This document shows, one piece after another, positions 41,151-50,702 of a DNA stretch of 64,000 nucleotides. The notes under the pieces were generated by a model, which was not told where the DNA came from, searched no databases, and worked only from the letters and a program-made list of their open reading frames with translations. Where the stretch lies: contig NZ_PZKN01000006.1 in assembly GCF_003046795.1 (NCBI RefSeq), forward strand, positions 62,001 through 126,000, read 5' to 3'. The first letter of the stretch is position 1, and every line of letters begins with the position of its first letter. The stretch is from Desulfonatronum sp. SC1 (lineage in GTDB: Bacteria; Desulfobacterota; Desulfovibrionia; Desulfovibrionales; Desulfonatronaceae). Made by a program: the position numbers and the translations under genes.

Positions 41151-44100
41151 TCAATAATCCCTTTTCCAGAACAATCCCAGCCCGCTGCCCTTGGGGCCGA
41201 TGGTGCTTTCCAGGTTGATCCGGGGGCTGAGTTCCACGTCCACGGATGCCGTTTCCTGGCCGGTTCTCAAGTCGCTGTCCAGGCGCAGGTAGACGCGATC
41301 GTGGATGTATTTTCCGGCGCGCAGGCCCATGTCGCCGTTCTGACCGGAAATCAGGTCCAGGTCGTCGAGCTGGAGCAGGTCGCGGGCAGTGCCCATCAGG
41401 TTCAGACCGGAGCCGTGGCCGGCCAGTTCCCGGGCCGCCAGGGCCAGTTGGGCGGCCTGGGTTGGGGAGATACGGGACAGGGACCGGCCGAAGAGCATCT
41501 GGGACAGGATTTCATCCTGGGGCAGGGGCGGATCTGAGGTCAATGTCGGGGGCGGAATGTCCGGAGGGACTCCACTGATGCGCACGGTGAAGGTTTTCTC
41601 GCCATCCGGGTCGCGCCGGGTCTGGGAGGCCGCCAGGTTGATGAACGGCAACGGCGGCTGACCGCCGGTGAACTGGATCACGCTTTCCGGGTCCACGGTG
41701 AATCGTCTGCCCACCAGATCAAGGCGTCCGCGCTGAGGCCTGATCTCCCCGTGGATCACGGGTTCGGCAGCGGTACCGGTGATCCGCAGGTTGCCGCCCC
41801 ATTCCGAATCCAGACCCCGACCGCGCACGAAGACCCGGGCCGGGAACCGCACTTCCAGGTCCAAGGCGAGGGGCGGGGCGGGGGTGGATGGAGCTAGAGG
41901 TTCCGCTGAAGCGGCATGGTGCTTGTTGGTCTCCACCACCGGCAGATCCACTACCTGGGGGCCGCCCACGTCTTTGAGGAAAATTTCCACCCGGTCCAGG
42001 ACCATTTCGCCCTTGACCTTCTGAGCCGCGGTGGAGCCGGAGATGTCCAACTCGACTTTGGCCAGCCTGGCCTGGACCATGGGGCTGTCCAGGATGTTCA
42101 TGTTGTTCATTTTGACTGAAAACTGAAAGGAGAAGCTATGCCCAGGGTCGAGACCGGCCCCTCCCGTGACATGCAGACGACCCTGGCCGCTGTCCGTGGC
42201 GGTGAGTGAAGTCAGCTCGAACCGTTCGTCCGTGACCTGGCCCTCGGCCTCGATATCCTGGAGCAGGACGCCCTGGAGAAGATGCTGGTAAGCTCCCCGG
42301 CGTATATGGATGCTCCCCTTGGGTTGTGGAGAGTCCAGGGTTCCGCCGAGCTGGAAATCCAACTCAAGCGTTCCGGCCAGCAACTGGCTGTCCGTGAGCA
42401 CGATTTCCCCTAGCCAGCCCAGGTCCAAATCGCCTTGCACGGATGCGCTCACCGGGGCGTCGGGGGGCAGGACCACGCTCGGGGGGGCAAGGCCGAGGGT
42501 CATCGGCGTTCGTCCCTGAGCCTGGAGTAAGGGGGTGGTCGATTCGGTTTCACGTAGGACGGCCATCAGTGCGACGGTTGTCCCGTCCAGGGCCGCGTCG
42601 GCTTGGATATCCAGGGCCGGAACGTTCTCCAGGCCGCTGCGCACGGGTTGCAGGTTCTCGCCAAGCACGGTCAGGTCGCCGCGCAGGGCCGAGGTGGGGC
42701 CGTGGAGCACGACCCCGGCGGTGACCGTGCCCAGGATCTCCGGGGTGAACAGCGACAGGGGCAGGCTTTCGATTCCCAGACGCAGATCGGCGTCCTCCGG
42801 CCCAACTCGAGCGTCGGCGCGGAGGGTGGCCTGGCCGAATTCCAGATGCAGGGGCGAGATGGCCTGTTCTTCGGCTCCCAGGGTGATGCTTACGGGCGCG
42901 GTCAGCAGCAATGATTGTTCGGCCCAATTACCGGAGAGATTACGTAGTTCCACGGAGTGACTTCCGTCCTGGGCTGTGTAGGCGGTCTCAAGTTGGAGCG
43001 TGAAGGGGTGCAGAGCGTTTCCCCGGGCCGCGGCGTTCAGTACCAGGTTCGTGAGTGATCCGATGATGGTCGCGTCCAAAGAATTGACGCTGGTTTCTCC
43101 GGCTTGAAAATCTTTGGCCGCCACGTCCAGGTTCAACCTCAGCCCGTCTTGGGCGCTCAAGGCGTCCTGGATACTGCCGGTCAGGCTCAGGCTGGCCAGG
43201 GTGCCGAAGTCCGCCTGGAACTGGTTCAGGGTCGCGTCGATCCGGCCGTTCTGGACGTGCCGGATCTGCTCGTCGGCACCGCTGTCCGGTTGAAGTTGCA
43301 CATCCAGGTCCAGAGCGCCGTGCATGGTCTGACCGGCAAGGGCGCTCAGGTGGGCGATGTCCTGGATGCGGCCCTGGAGGCGGGCCGTGACTAGCTGACT
43401 GTCCAGGTCCACGACGCCTTGTCCGTGCAGCGCGCCTTCGGGCACGATCAGTTCCAGTTCCGAAAGGCGCAGGAGGTCTTGGTCCAGGGCAAAGGCCGTT
43501 TCCAGGAAGAGCGGAGCCTGCATGGGGGACGCGGTCAGGGACAGCTCCCCGCGCGGAGCCTGGGGCAGGGAACGGATGGTCGCGAGCAGTTGGAGCGGAA
43601 AGGCGTCCAGGTCGGCGACTTGTAAATCGTCGCTTCGCAGGTCGAGATCCAGGGTCAGATTTTGGCTGACGTCCCCCCGGGCCTGGACGTCCAACACGGC
43701 CGCTCCGGCCAAGCCGATATCAGGCGTTGGCGAGGCCAGGGTCAGGTCCGGAAGGGCCAGGGTGGCCTGGGCGTTCAGCTCGCCGCTGGCCAGGGTGAAC
43801 TCTGCCGTCGCGTTCAGGTCCAGGCCGGGTGATTGCAAGCGCAGGGTCTGGGCCTGAATGCTTCCCGGTCCGGCCGTTGCGGCATCCTCGGGCGGCAAGA
43901 GTCGAACATGGGCAAGCAGCCTGGGGGCTGAACCCAACAGGTGGGGCAGCGGATCGGGCAGGCCAGAGAGGCGGGCCAGTCCCGCGTCCACATTCACATC
44001 CAGATCCATGGGCTGGACCGTGCCGCGAGCCGTGATGCGCAGATCGGCATCGCCGCCGACCTCTTCCAGACCATGCGGGGCCAGCCAGGGCTGGATCGGG

Positions 44101-45677
44101 CTGGGGCGCAGCTCCAGGCTGGCGTCCAGTCGGCTGGTGTCCAGGCCGAATTCGGCCAGGGCGTGGATGTCCACGCCCTGGCCGAGCAGGTTCAGGGACG
44201 CAACGTTCAGGACGTTGTCCGTCAGGTGATAGGCCGCGTCGAAGCTCGCTGTCACTTCCGGGGGCAGGGCCGTGTCCGGAACGTGCAGCCCCTGGGCTTC
44301 CAGGACGCCCACGACGGAGATGATCAGGTCGGTCGGCCTCGTCGTCTCCTTTGGCTCGCCTGTCTCGCCCGTCTCGTTTGTCGCGCTGAACCGGAACGCG
44401 GCGTCCAGGTCCAGTCCGCCGACCCGGACCGGGTCCGCGAAAACATCGGTCAGGTGCAGGGCGAGTTGGATGTCCGGACCGGTCAGGGGGCCGGAAATGT
44501 CGCTTTGGAGGCGGACGCGCGGCCCCAATTCCACTCCGGTCAGCTCGGCCAGGGGGGCCGTATCCAGCACGTCCAGGCGCACCTCGCCGGTCAGTGTGGA
44601 TTGGCCCAGATCCACGTCAGCGTGCACGTTCAGGTCCAGCAGGGCGTTGCGCAGCGCGAGTCCGGCCAGATGCACGACGTCGGGGTTGGGCATGGAGGCC
44701 TGGATTTTGAACGTCGTGGGAGGCAGCAAGGCCTGGGCGGGCTCGGGAAGCAGGGAAGGGGCGATGCGCAACTCCCCGGTCCAGGTCAGGCTGGGATGAT
44801 CCGGCCAGGCCAGGCCCAGATCGCTGCGTAGGGAAACCAGATCTCCGGCCTGGACCGAAAATGCGCCGTCCCAGGCCAGGGGCGGCCCGTCGCCGTCCAG
44901 GACAACTTCCAGGGGCGTGGCCGGGGGCAGGCCGAGCAGGGGAGCCAGAGCGCCGTTCGGGTCGGAGAAGGTCAGACGCAGATCCAGAAGGTCGGTCTCC
45001 GGCGCGAACCCGGCCCGCAGACTGAGCAGGCTGGCCTCTCCAGCCGGACCAGCCAGGGAGTCCAGGCCGAGGTTCACCCTTGCATGGTGTTCCCCGGCGT
45101 CCAGATCCCCGGTCAGGCGCAGGACGATCCGCTCACCGGCCACGGCTTCGGCCAGGATGATCCGGCGGATGTCCAGATTGTCCAGGGCCACCCGGGGAAA
45201 AGCCGCGGGCGGTTCAAAATCCAGGAGCGTCTCCCAGGATTCCGGCCTGGCGGGCTCAAGGTCCGGCTTGGGATCGTCATCGGCGGGAACACGCATTAGC
45301 TCGACCCGGTCCACGCTCAGCTCCTGAATCCGGATGCGAGCCGCAAGCATATCCCGGCCGGACCAACGCAGGACGACGTCGTCAATCTCCAACCATACTC
45401 CCTCGTCATCGGCAAGGCGCAGTTCAGCAAGCCGAAGGTCGAAGGGAAACCGACCGTGCAGTCCGGACAACGCGACCCGCTGCCCGCCCACGTCGGCCAG
45501 GCTGGAATTGAGGAGGGTTTCCAGGCGTTGGAGGCCGAAGTCGGTGCGGAGCAGGATGACGATCATCAGAACAAACGTGATCAACAGTCCCGCCGGGGCG
45601 AGGAGCAGATAGAGCCACCACCGGCGTGCGCTCTTTTTTTCGGGATGCCGCGTTGAAGAGGCGTTCGGCTCGGTCAT
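41151..45677 (-). CDS. tamB: Translocation and assembly module protein TamB
   Basis: 1508 residues, longer than the 1259 of E. coli. One N-terminal transmembrane helix ([20 protein letters not shown]) anchors it in the inner membrane; a long repetitive beta-rich body with many L-D-x-L strands spans the periplasm; the C-terminal DUF490 region is clear ([76 protein letters not shown]). With TamA it helps insert outer-membrane proteins or move phospholipid. The upstream neighbour is tamA, 27 bases away. Confidence 0.93.
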   Translation of the reverse strand: MTEPNASSTRHPEKKSARRWWLYLLLAPAGLLITFVLMIVILLRTDFGLQRLETLLNSSLADVGGQRVALSGLHGRFPFDLRLAELRLADDEGVWLEIDDVVLRWSGRDMLAARIRIQELSVDRVELMRVPADDDPKPDLEPARPESWETLLDFEPPAAFPRVALDNLDIRRIILAEAVAGERIVLRLTGDLDAGEHHARVNLGLDSLAGPAGEASLLSLRAGFAPETDLLDLRLTFSDPNGALAPLLGLPPATPLEVVLDGDGPPLAWDGAFSVQAGDLVSLRSDLGLAWPDHPSLTWTGELRIAPSLLPEPAQALLPPTTFKIQASMPNPDVVHLAGLALRNALLDLNVHADVDLGQSTLTGEVRLDVLDTAPLAELTGVELGPRVRLQSDISGPLTGPDIQLALHLTDVFADPVRVGGLDLDAAFRFSATNETGETGEPKETTRPTDLIISVVGVLEAQGLHVPDTALPPEVTASFDAAYHLTDNVLNVASLNLLGQGVDIHALAEFGLDTSRLDASLELRPSPIQPWLAPHGLEEVGGDADLRITARGTVQPMDLDVNVDAGLARLSGLPDPLPHLLGSAPRLLAHVRLLPPEDAATAGPGSIQAQTLRLQSPGLDLNATAEFTLASGELNAQATLALPDLTLASPTPDIGLAGAAVLDVQARGDVSQNLTLDLDLRSDDLQVADLDAFPLQLLATIRSLPQAPRGELSLTASPMQAPLFLETAFALDQDLLRLSELELIVPEGALHGQGVVDLDSQLVTARLQGRIQDIAHLSALAGQTMHGALDLDVQLQPDSGADEQIRHVQNGRIDATLNQFQADFGTLASLSLTGSIQDALSAQDGLRLNLDVAAKDFQAGETSVNSLDATIIGSLTNLVLNAAARGNALHPFTLQLETAYTAQDGSHSVELRNLSGNWAEQSLLLTAPVSITLGAEEQAISPLHLEFGQATLRADARVGPEDADLRLGIESLPLSLFTPEILGTVTAGVVLHGPTSALRGDLTVLGENLQPVRSGLENVPALDIQADAALDGTTVALMAVLRETESTTPLLQAQGRTPMTLGLAPPSVVLPPDAPVSASVQGDLDLGWLGEIVLTDSQLLAGTLELDFQLGGTLDSPQPKGSIHIRRGAYQHLLQGVLLQDIEAEGQVTDERFELTSLTATDSGQGRLHVTGGAGLDPGHSFSFQFSVKMNNMNILDSPMVQARLAKVELDISGSTAAQKVKGEMVLDRVEIFLKDVGGPQVVDLPVVETNKHHAASAEPLAPSTPAPPLALDLEVRFPARVFVRGRGLDSEWGGNLRITGTAAEPVIHGEIRPQRGRLDLVGRRFTVDPESVIQFTGGQPPLPFINLAASQTRRDPDGEKTFTVRISGVPPDIPPPTLTSDPPLPQDEILSQMLFGRSLSRISPTQAAQLALAARELAGHGSGLNLMGTARDLLQLDDLDLISGQNGDMGLRAGKYIHDRVYLRLDSDLRTGQETASVDVELSPRINLESTIGPKGSGLGLFWKRDY

Positions 45678-45704
45678 GCGTCTTTTTCGTCCTTGGCTTG
45701 GTGC

Positions 45705-47606
45705 TTAATACGCCTGCCCAATGCTCACATAGACCTGGAACACGTCGTCCTTGTCCCGGCGGTTCAGCGGGAAGGCCACGTCCAGGCGGATGGGGCCGAA
45801 GTCCAGGTGGTACCTGAGCCCCAGCCCCGCGCCCCAGAGGAAATCGTCCTGGAATCGCAGCTCCGTTTCGCTGAACACCTGTCCGCCATCCAGAAAGGCC
45901 ACCAAGCCGATGTTGTTCTCCAGGCGCAGCCGCAGTTCCGTACTCACTTCCACCATGCTCTTGCCCCCCACGACCTTGCCGTCCACCTCCGGCCCGATGG
46001 ACTGATAGGCGTAGCCGCGGACCGAGCCGCCGCCTCCGGCGTAGAAGCGCTGGTCCGGGGGCAGGTTCATGCTGGCTTCGCCGGTGATCGACCCCAGGGC
46101 GCCCCGTCCGGCCAGGACCAGGCGATCCTCGGCCAGGATGGGCAGGAAGGCGCTGAGGGAGCCGGAAAGCTTGAAGAAGGTCGTGTTCCATTCCAGCGTG
46201 TCCAGGAACGGTTCGGCCCGAAGCTGAATCCGCCAGCCCCTGGCCGGGTTGAGCACGCTGTCGCGCTTGTCCCAGGTCAGCTCGCCCGGGGTGGAGATCA
46301 GGCCGTAGGTCTCGGTTTCCCCAAGCTGGGTGACTTCCGAGTACCGGAAGTTCGCCCCAAGGCCCACGGTCCAGAAGCGGTCAAGTCGGCGGTTGATCAT
46401 GGCTCCGGCCGTGGCTTCCTTTTTTTCCAGAGCGTCGGTTGTTTCCTGGCCGATATTGCCCTGAATGGACAGCGACTGAGACGGGTCGGGAAACTCCGGG
46501 ATCTGGAAGGCGCCTTCGAGCATTTGCCTTTTTTCGGCCAGATGGAGCCGGGTGCGGAGCTGTTCGCCGCTGCCGAGGATGTTGCGGTGTTCCCATTCCA
46601 GGGCCGTGCCGATTCCCGTATCCGTCTCGTAGCCCACGCCGGCCTTGACGGTCCGGGGGACGCGCTCCACCACGGAGATGGTCACGGGCAGTTCGTTGTT
46701 CCCAAATTTGGTGTTCCCAAGTTTGTCCTTAGATGCGGGTATCGAGCCGGGATGGGAGACGTCCACCATGGTGAATAGGTCGGTCTGCATCAGGGTGGCG
46801 CGCAGCCTGTTCAGTTGGGAAGACCGGAACGGCTGGCTTTCAGACCAGGGAATTTTGTCCAGGATGTAGCGCGGCGAGACCCGCTCCTCGCCTTCCACGG
46901 TCACCGGGCCGAAGCGGGCCGATGGGCCGGGGTTGAACGTATAGGTGGCGACTAGGGTTCGAGACTCGTGGTCCACCCGGGCTTCCCGGAGCGCCACCCA
47001 GGGAAAGGGGTGGCCGTTTTCGCGCAGGAATTCGCGGAACATGTCCGTGCCCCGGCGGATTTCGGGCGCCCTTGCCCGGTTGCCCAAAGCAAGCCCCGCG
47101 GAGGCCGGGTCGGGATTAGGGAAGGCGAACCCGTCCTCGGAATCCGGACCGTCGAAATGCACGGCCTGAAGTAAATAGGCTGGCCCGGGCTGGACCTGGA
47201 AAACGATCCTGGGCGGGGTGGCTTGGTGGTCAACGCGTGCCTCGACCCGGCCGTCATAGTAGCCTTCGGAACGCAGGGCGCGAAGCAGATTAGGGATGTC
47301 GGCCCGGGCGCGGCGGTCGAACATCTGCTCCGTGGCCGGTATACGCTCGCGCAGGGCGTGTGACTCGGACACCGAGCGCAGGATGTCCCGGAGGGCGGGG
47401 TCCAGTTCGCCTTCGAAGACCACTTGATACGCATCCGTGCCGAACAACGTCTGGTGCAGGGCGTCCGGGACAAGATCCCGCAGGTTGTCGAACTGGGCCT
47501 GGGCCGGGCTGGTCGTGACGACCAGGCCGGCCAGGACCAGGGCGAAAACGAGGAATCGCGACAGTCGGCGACTACGACCGAGCGGTGCGCAGGGCCTCAA
47601 AGCCAT
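45705..47606 (-). CDS. tamA: Outer-membrane protein TamA (BamA/Omp85 family)
   Basis: About 633 residues. A signal peptide (LSRFLVFALVLAGLVVTTSPAQAQ) is followed by POTRA domains (for example RALRSEGYYDGRVEARVD and PAYLLQAVHFDGP), then a 16-strand barrel with the VRGY signature (GGGGSVRGYAYQSIGPE) and final strand DDVFQVYVSIGQAY. It works with TamB. I chose ATG 47606, which overlaps the mechanosensitive channel gene by 35 bases; the exact start is not certain. Confidence 0.92.
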   Translation of the reverse strand: MALRPCAPLGRSRRLSRFLVFALVLAGLVVTTSPAQAQFDNLRDLVPDALHQTLFGTDAYQVVFEGELDPALRDILRSVSESHALRERIPATEQMFDRRARADIPNLLRALRSEGYYDGRVEARVDHQATPPRIVFQVQPGPAYLLQAVHFDGPDSEDGFAFPNPDPASAGLALGNRARAPEIRRGTDMFREFLRENGHPFPWVALREARVDHESRTLVATYTFNPGPSARFGPVTVEGEERVSPRYILDKIPWSESQPFRSSQLNRLRATLMQTDLFTMVDVSHPGSIPASKDKLGNTKFGNNELPVTISVVERVPRTVKAGVGYETDTGIGTALEWEHRNILGSGEQLRTRLHLAEKRQMLEGAFQIPEFPDPSQSLSIQGNIGQETTDALEKKEATAGAMINRRLDRFWTVGLGANFRYSEVTQLGETETYGLISTPGELTWDKRDSVLNPARGWRIQLRAEPFLDTLEWNTTFFKLSGSLSAFLPILAEDRLVLAGRGALGSITGEASMNLPPDQRFYAGGGGSVRGYAYQSIGPEVDGKVVGGKSMVEVSTELRLRLENNIGLVAFLDGGQVFSETELRFQDDFLWGAGLGLRYHLDFGPIRLDVAFPLNRRDKDDVFQVYVSIGQAY

Positions 47607-49359
47607 CTCCCTGGTGCACGGTGAGTTGCGTGAAAGGGATGATCCAGCCATGTTCGTTGCAGACCCGAACGCAGGACTGCTGGATGATCCGGCCCACGGC
47701 CCAGTAGGAGCCGGCCGCCTTGCCGTTCATCATCACATAGATCAGGTAGTCCAGGGAAGAGGTCCCGGCTTCCTTGAAGTCCACCAGCACGGATTCGAGG
47801 CCGTCGGTGAATGAGGCCCTCAGGGCGTCCGTCACCGCGGTTTCGAAGATGGCCGGCACTTCCTCCAGGCAGATGGCCTGGTGCTGGTAGTCGATGCCGA
47901 AGGTTACGGCGAAGCCGAAGCCGTTGCGGGTCAGATTCCGCGGTGAAGCCCCGAGGAAGGAGCCCGTGGAAAAGGTGCGCACGGACCCGACGTGCTTGAT
48001 CTGGACCACCTCCGGCGTCTGGAGCAGCACCTGGCCGTAGGTGCCGTCGGAAAGCATCACGTAGTCGTCCTTGCGCGTCGGGAACCAGGGTTCCTCCGGG
48101 TCGTCCGGGCGGGATATCTGGCTGGCCAGATCGCCCAGGGGCACACGCAGCACGCCGCCTTGCAGTTCCGGATTGTACAAGGTCGAGTACATGTTCAGGT
48201 TTTTGACCTCCCAGGGGATTCCGTTCAGGAAAATTCGCTCCCCTTCCCGGACCGGACCCATGTCCAGCAGCATTCGGACCTCGGTCATGAACTTGGGCAG
48301 GTAGGTCCTGGACCCCACGGCAACCAGGACGAGAATGATCATGGCCAAGCCCAGAAGCAGCCAGTCTCCGGAAACGTAGAGCACCAGGAGCAGGGCGCAC
48401 AGGGCGAGGATGACGGAAATCGCCTGATAGCCCACGGTGAACAGTTTGGCGTGGGGCTTGCGTTTCAGGACGACCGCATCGTCCTCTTTGCGGCGGACGA
48501 CCTTGGGCAGGGTCTGGAGCAGGAACCAGACCCCGGCGGTGACCACGACCGCCATGATCAGGATCAGGCCGCGGCCTTGGACAAAGGATAGCATGCCCTG
48601 GTGGAGCATGTCCCAGAAGGTTCTTTGCTCCTCTCGCAGTTCCTGGAGCTGGAGCTGTTGCAGATTGATTTCCAGCTCCAGGTCCGACTTACGTTGCAGC
48701 CAGGATTTTTCCAAGGCCTGCAGACGAGTGGCCAGCTCTTCGTCCTGAACTCCGGCGATGACGTTGGCGATGTTGGCCAGTGCTCGGTTGACCACGTTCA
48801 ATCTAGCCTGATCCTGGGCTATTTCGCGGTTGATCCGTTCGATGTTGCGCGGCGTTTCCGTGAACTGCTTGAGTTGGTCGAGAAAAGGCTCAATGACCTC
48901 GAAAAGTTGTTGTTGCCAGTCAAAGGGTTGTTCCGGTTGGTCGCGGAAGATGGAACTGTCCACGCCGCCGGTGGCCACGGACTCGAAGGTGGTCCTGGAG
49001 GCCTGGATCAAGCGCTCCAGCTCTTCGATTTCCGCTTCCATCTCGGCGCGTTCCGAGGCGGTCTGGGCTTCGGCCATGTGGCGGCGCAGATCGTCCAAAT
49101 GTTGGCGGCGATCCTGGATGGACTGGGCGATATTGGCCAGTTGGGATCGAACGGCGTCCAGCCGCTCTTCCAGATTCTGAGTCGAGCCCGGAGAGGGCAT
49201 CGCTGGAAGGCCGGGCGTTGGAGCGGGGTCTTGCTGGGCGAACGGAACGGAGGGTGATGCGCAAACCAGTGTCAGGGCGAAAAGCAGGGTCAGAGCCGGG
49301 GCGAAGATCAGGGCCAAGTATGGCCGTGGACGCGGAAAAAATGTGGGGAAGGCGGGCAT
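47572..49359 (-). CDS. MscS-family mechanosensitive channel with periplasmic coiled coil
   Basis: About 595 residues. Signal peptide-like start (LALIFAPALTLLFALTLVCA), a long coiled coil (TQNLEERLDAVRSQLANIAQ through about 235), several transmembrane helices ([51 protein letters not shown]), and the MscS beta domain with VREGERIFLNGIPWEVKNLN and TFGIDYQHQA. It resembles MscK/MscM-like large channels and should release solutes on hypo-osmotic shock. GGAGAG precedes ATG 49359. Confidence 0.87.
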   Translation of the reverse strand: MPAFPTFFPRPRPYLALIFAPALTLLFALTLVCASPSVPFAQQDPAPTPGLPAMPSPGSTQNLEERLDAVRSQLANIAQSIQDRRQHLDDLRRHMAEAQTASERAEMEAEIEELERLIQASRTTFESVATGGVDSSIFRDQPEQPFDWQQQLFEVIEPFLDQLKQFTETPRNIERINREIAQDQARLNVVNRALANIANVIAGVQDEELATRLQALEKSWLQRKSDLELEINLQQLQLQELREEQRTFWDMLHQGMLSFVQGRGLILIMAVVVTAGVWFLLQTLPKVVRRKEDDAVVLKRKPHAKLFTVGYQAISVILALCALLLVLYVSGDWLLLGLAMIILVLVAVGSRTYLPKFMTEVRMLLDMGPVREGERIFLNGIPWEVKNLNMYSTLYNPELQGGVLRVPLGDLASQISRPDDPEEPWFPTRKDDYVMLSDGTYGQVLLQTPEVVQIKHVGSVRTFSTGSFLGASPRNLTRNGFGFAVTFGIDYQHQAICLEEVPAIFETAVTDALRASFTDGLESVLVDFKEAGTSSLDYLIYVMMNGKAAGSYWAVGRIIQQSCVRVCNEHGWIIPFTQLTVHQGDGFEALRTARS

Positions 49360-49631
49360 GAATCTCTCCAAAGCATGTTCACAGGAGCGGCCTGAAGCCG
49401 TCCCGGCATTATTTTTGGTTATCTAAAAAACTCGTAAGCGTTTGTTGGCATTTGGGGCGCCGATTGCACGGCGTCCGCTACGGCGAAGAACTTGAACATG
49501 GTCATGGAAGGGAGTAGGTAGGCCGAGCGATCAGGACGGTTAACCCAGTAATTAATATCTTTATTACCTAGCCCATCAAGACATTTCTTGCAACCACCTC
49601 CATCTTTTCCCCCCGAGGCGGGGGGTCGCAT
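49360..49631. other. Divergent intergenic region between mscS and efflux operon
   Basis: About 270 bases. AT-rich around 49540-49575 (CCAGTAATTAATATCTTTAT) and likely holds promoters for both sides. A 72-codon minus-strand frame here is not convincing. A strong C6/G6 hairpin sits at its right edge. Confidence 0.3.
49609..49625 (+). promoter_or_regulatory. C6-GAGGC-G6 hairpin covering the efflux operon ribosome-binding site
   Basis: CCCCCCGAGGCGGGGGG folds into a perfect 6-bp GC stem whose 3' arm is the only Shine-Dalgarno-like purine tract before the ATG at 49632. The structure would hide that site, so translation may depend on unfolding. No ligand is implied by the sequence. Confidence 0.4.
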
Positions 49632-50702
49632 ATGCAAAAGACGACGTATTTTTTGATTTCATTCTGCCGACTGGTTCTGCTGGTCCTGCTGACTCTGGTC
49701 GGCGTTGCATTGCTCTTTGGCTGTTCCTCCTCGTCCGGGGAAGAACCTCAGGAGGCTTCAGTCCCGCGCCGGGTGAACGTGGTGATTCAGGAGATCGTGC
49801 CGCAAGAAATCCGGGACGTGGTGCTGCTCCCCGGTTCGGCGGAGCCCTGGTTGAGCGTGGATCTTGCCGCGGAGACCGCCGGCAGGGTGGAAAAGCTTTC
49901 CGTGCGCGAGGGCGACCATGTGCGGGTCGGGCAGGTCATCGCCCAGATTGACGTCACGGCTCTGGGCGCGGGCATGGCCAGGGCGCGGTCGGCCTTCGAG
50001 CTGTTCGAGGACCAGTTGCGACGACGGGAACGGCTGTTCCTGGAGCAGATCATCCACGAAGAAGAGCTGGACCAGATCCGCAGCGAGAAGGTCCAGGCCC
50101 GGGAGGCGCTTCGACAGGCTGAAATCGAGTACGACCGAGGCCTGCTCAGGGCACCAAGTCCTGGCCGGGTTAACACGAAGTTGGTCGAGGTCGGCGAATT
50201 CGTGGACCGCGGCCAAGTGGTCATCGAGTTGGTGAACATTGATAAGATCAAGGTCCAGGTCCAGGTTCCGGAGATGGACGTCCGCTTTCTGGAGGTGGGC
50301 CAGCCCGTGCTGGTGATGGTGGACGCCTTTCAGGGCCAGGAGTTTCAAGGCGTCATTGACTTCATTGCCTTCCGGGGCGACCCGGCCACCAAGACTTTCC
50401 GCACGCAGGTGGTCATGGACAACCCGGAGGGCAAAATCCGTCCGGGGATGATCGCCCGCGTCCTTTTTCTGCGCCGGACTATCCCCGACGCCCTGGCCAT
50501 CCCTCTGCCTTCCCTGATCGACCGGGGCGGAGAACGCCTCGTCTACGTGGAAGAAGACGGTCTGGCCCGGGCCCGGCAGGTGGAAATCGGGGTCATCGAA
50601 CGCGACCGCATCCAAATCATCAACGGCCTGCACCCCGGCGACCGCCTGATCGTGGCCGGGCACCGCGAAGTGGATGAGGGAACGGCGGTGGTGGTGCGAT
50701 GA
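49632..50702 (+). CDS. RND efflux periplasmic adaptor (membrane fusion lipoprotein)
   Basis: 356 residues. An N-terminal hydrophobic segment ends in a lipobox (LLFGC, Cys about 31), so it is a lipoprotein. The rest follows the adaptor plan: barrel-sandwich half (LAAETAGRVEKLSVREGDHVRVGQVIAQID), alpha-helical hairpin, second lipoyl half (RAPSPGRVNTKLVEVGEFVDRGQ) and beta barrel. It links the RND pump to an outer-membrane channel. It overlaps the pump gene by four bases. No TolC-type gene is seen in the window. Confidence 0.9.
   Translation: MQKTTYFLISFCRLVLLVLLTLVGVALLFGCSSSSGEEPQEASVPRRVNVVIQEIVPQEIRDVVLLPGSAEPWLSVDLAAETAGRVEKLSVREGDHVRVGQVIAQIDVTALGAGMARARSAFELFEDQLRRRERLFLEQIIHEEELDQIRSEKVQAREALRQAEIEYDRGLLRAPSPGRVNTKLVEVGEFVDRGQVVIELVNIDKIKVQVQVPEMDVRFLEVGQPVLVMVDAFQGQEFQGVIDFIAFRGDPATKTFRTQVVMDNPEGKIRPGMIARVLFLRRTIPDALAIPLPSLIDRGGERLVYVEEDGLARARQVEIGVIERDRIQIINGLHPGDRLIVAGHREVDEGTAVVVR

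Noticed and set aside
49419-49637. 72-codon minus-strand frame between mscS and the efflux operon
   Set aside because: Starts inside the efflux adaptor start region, no homology, and covers the likely promoter area.
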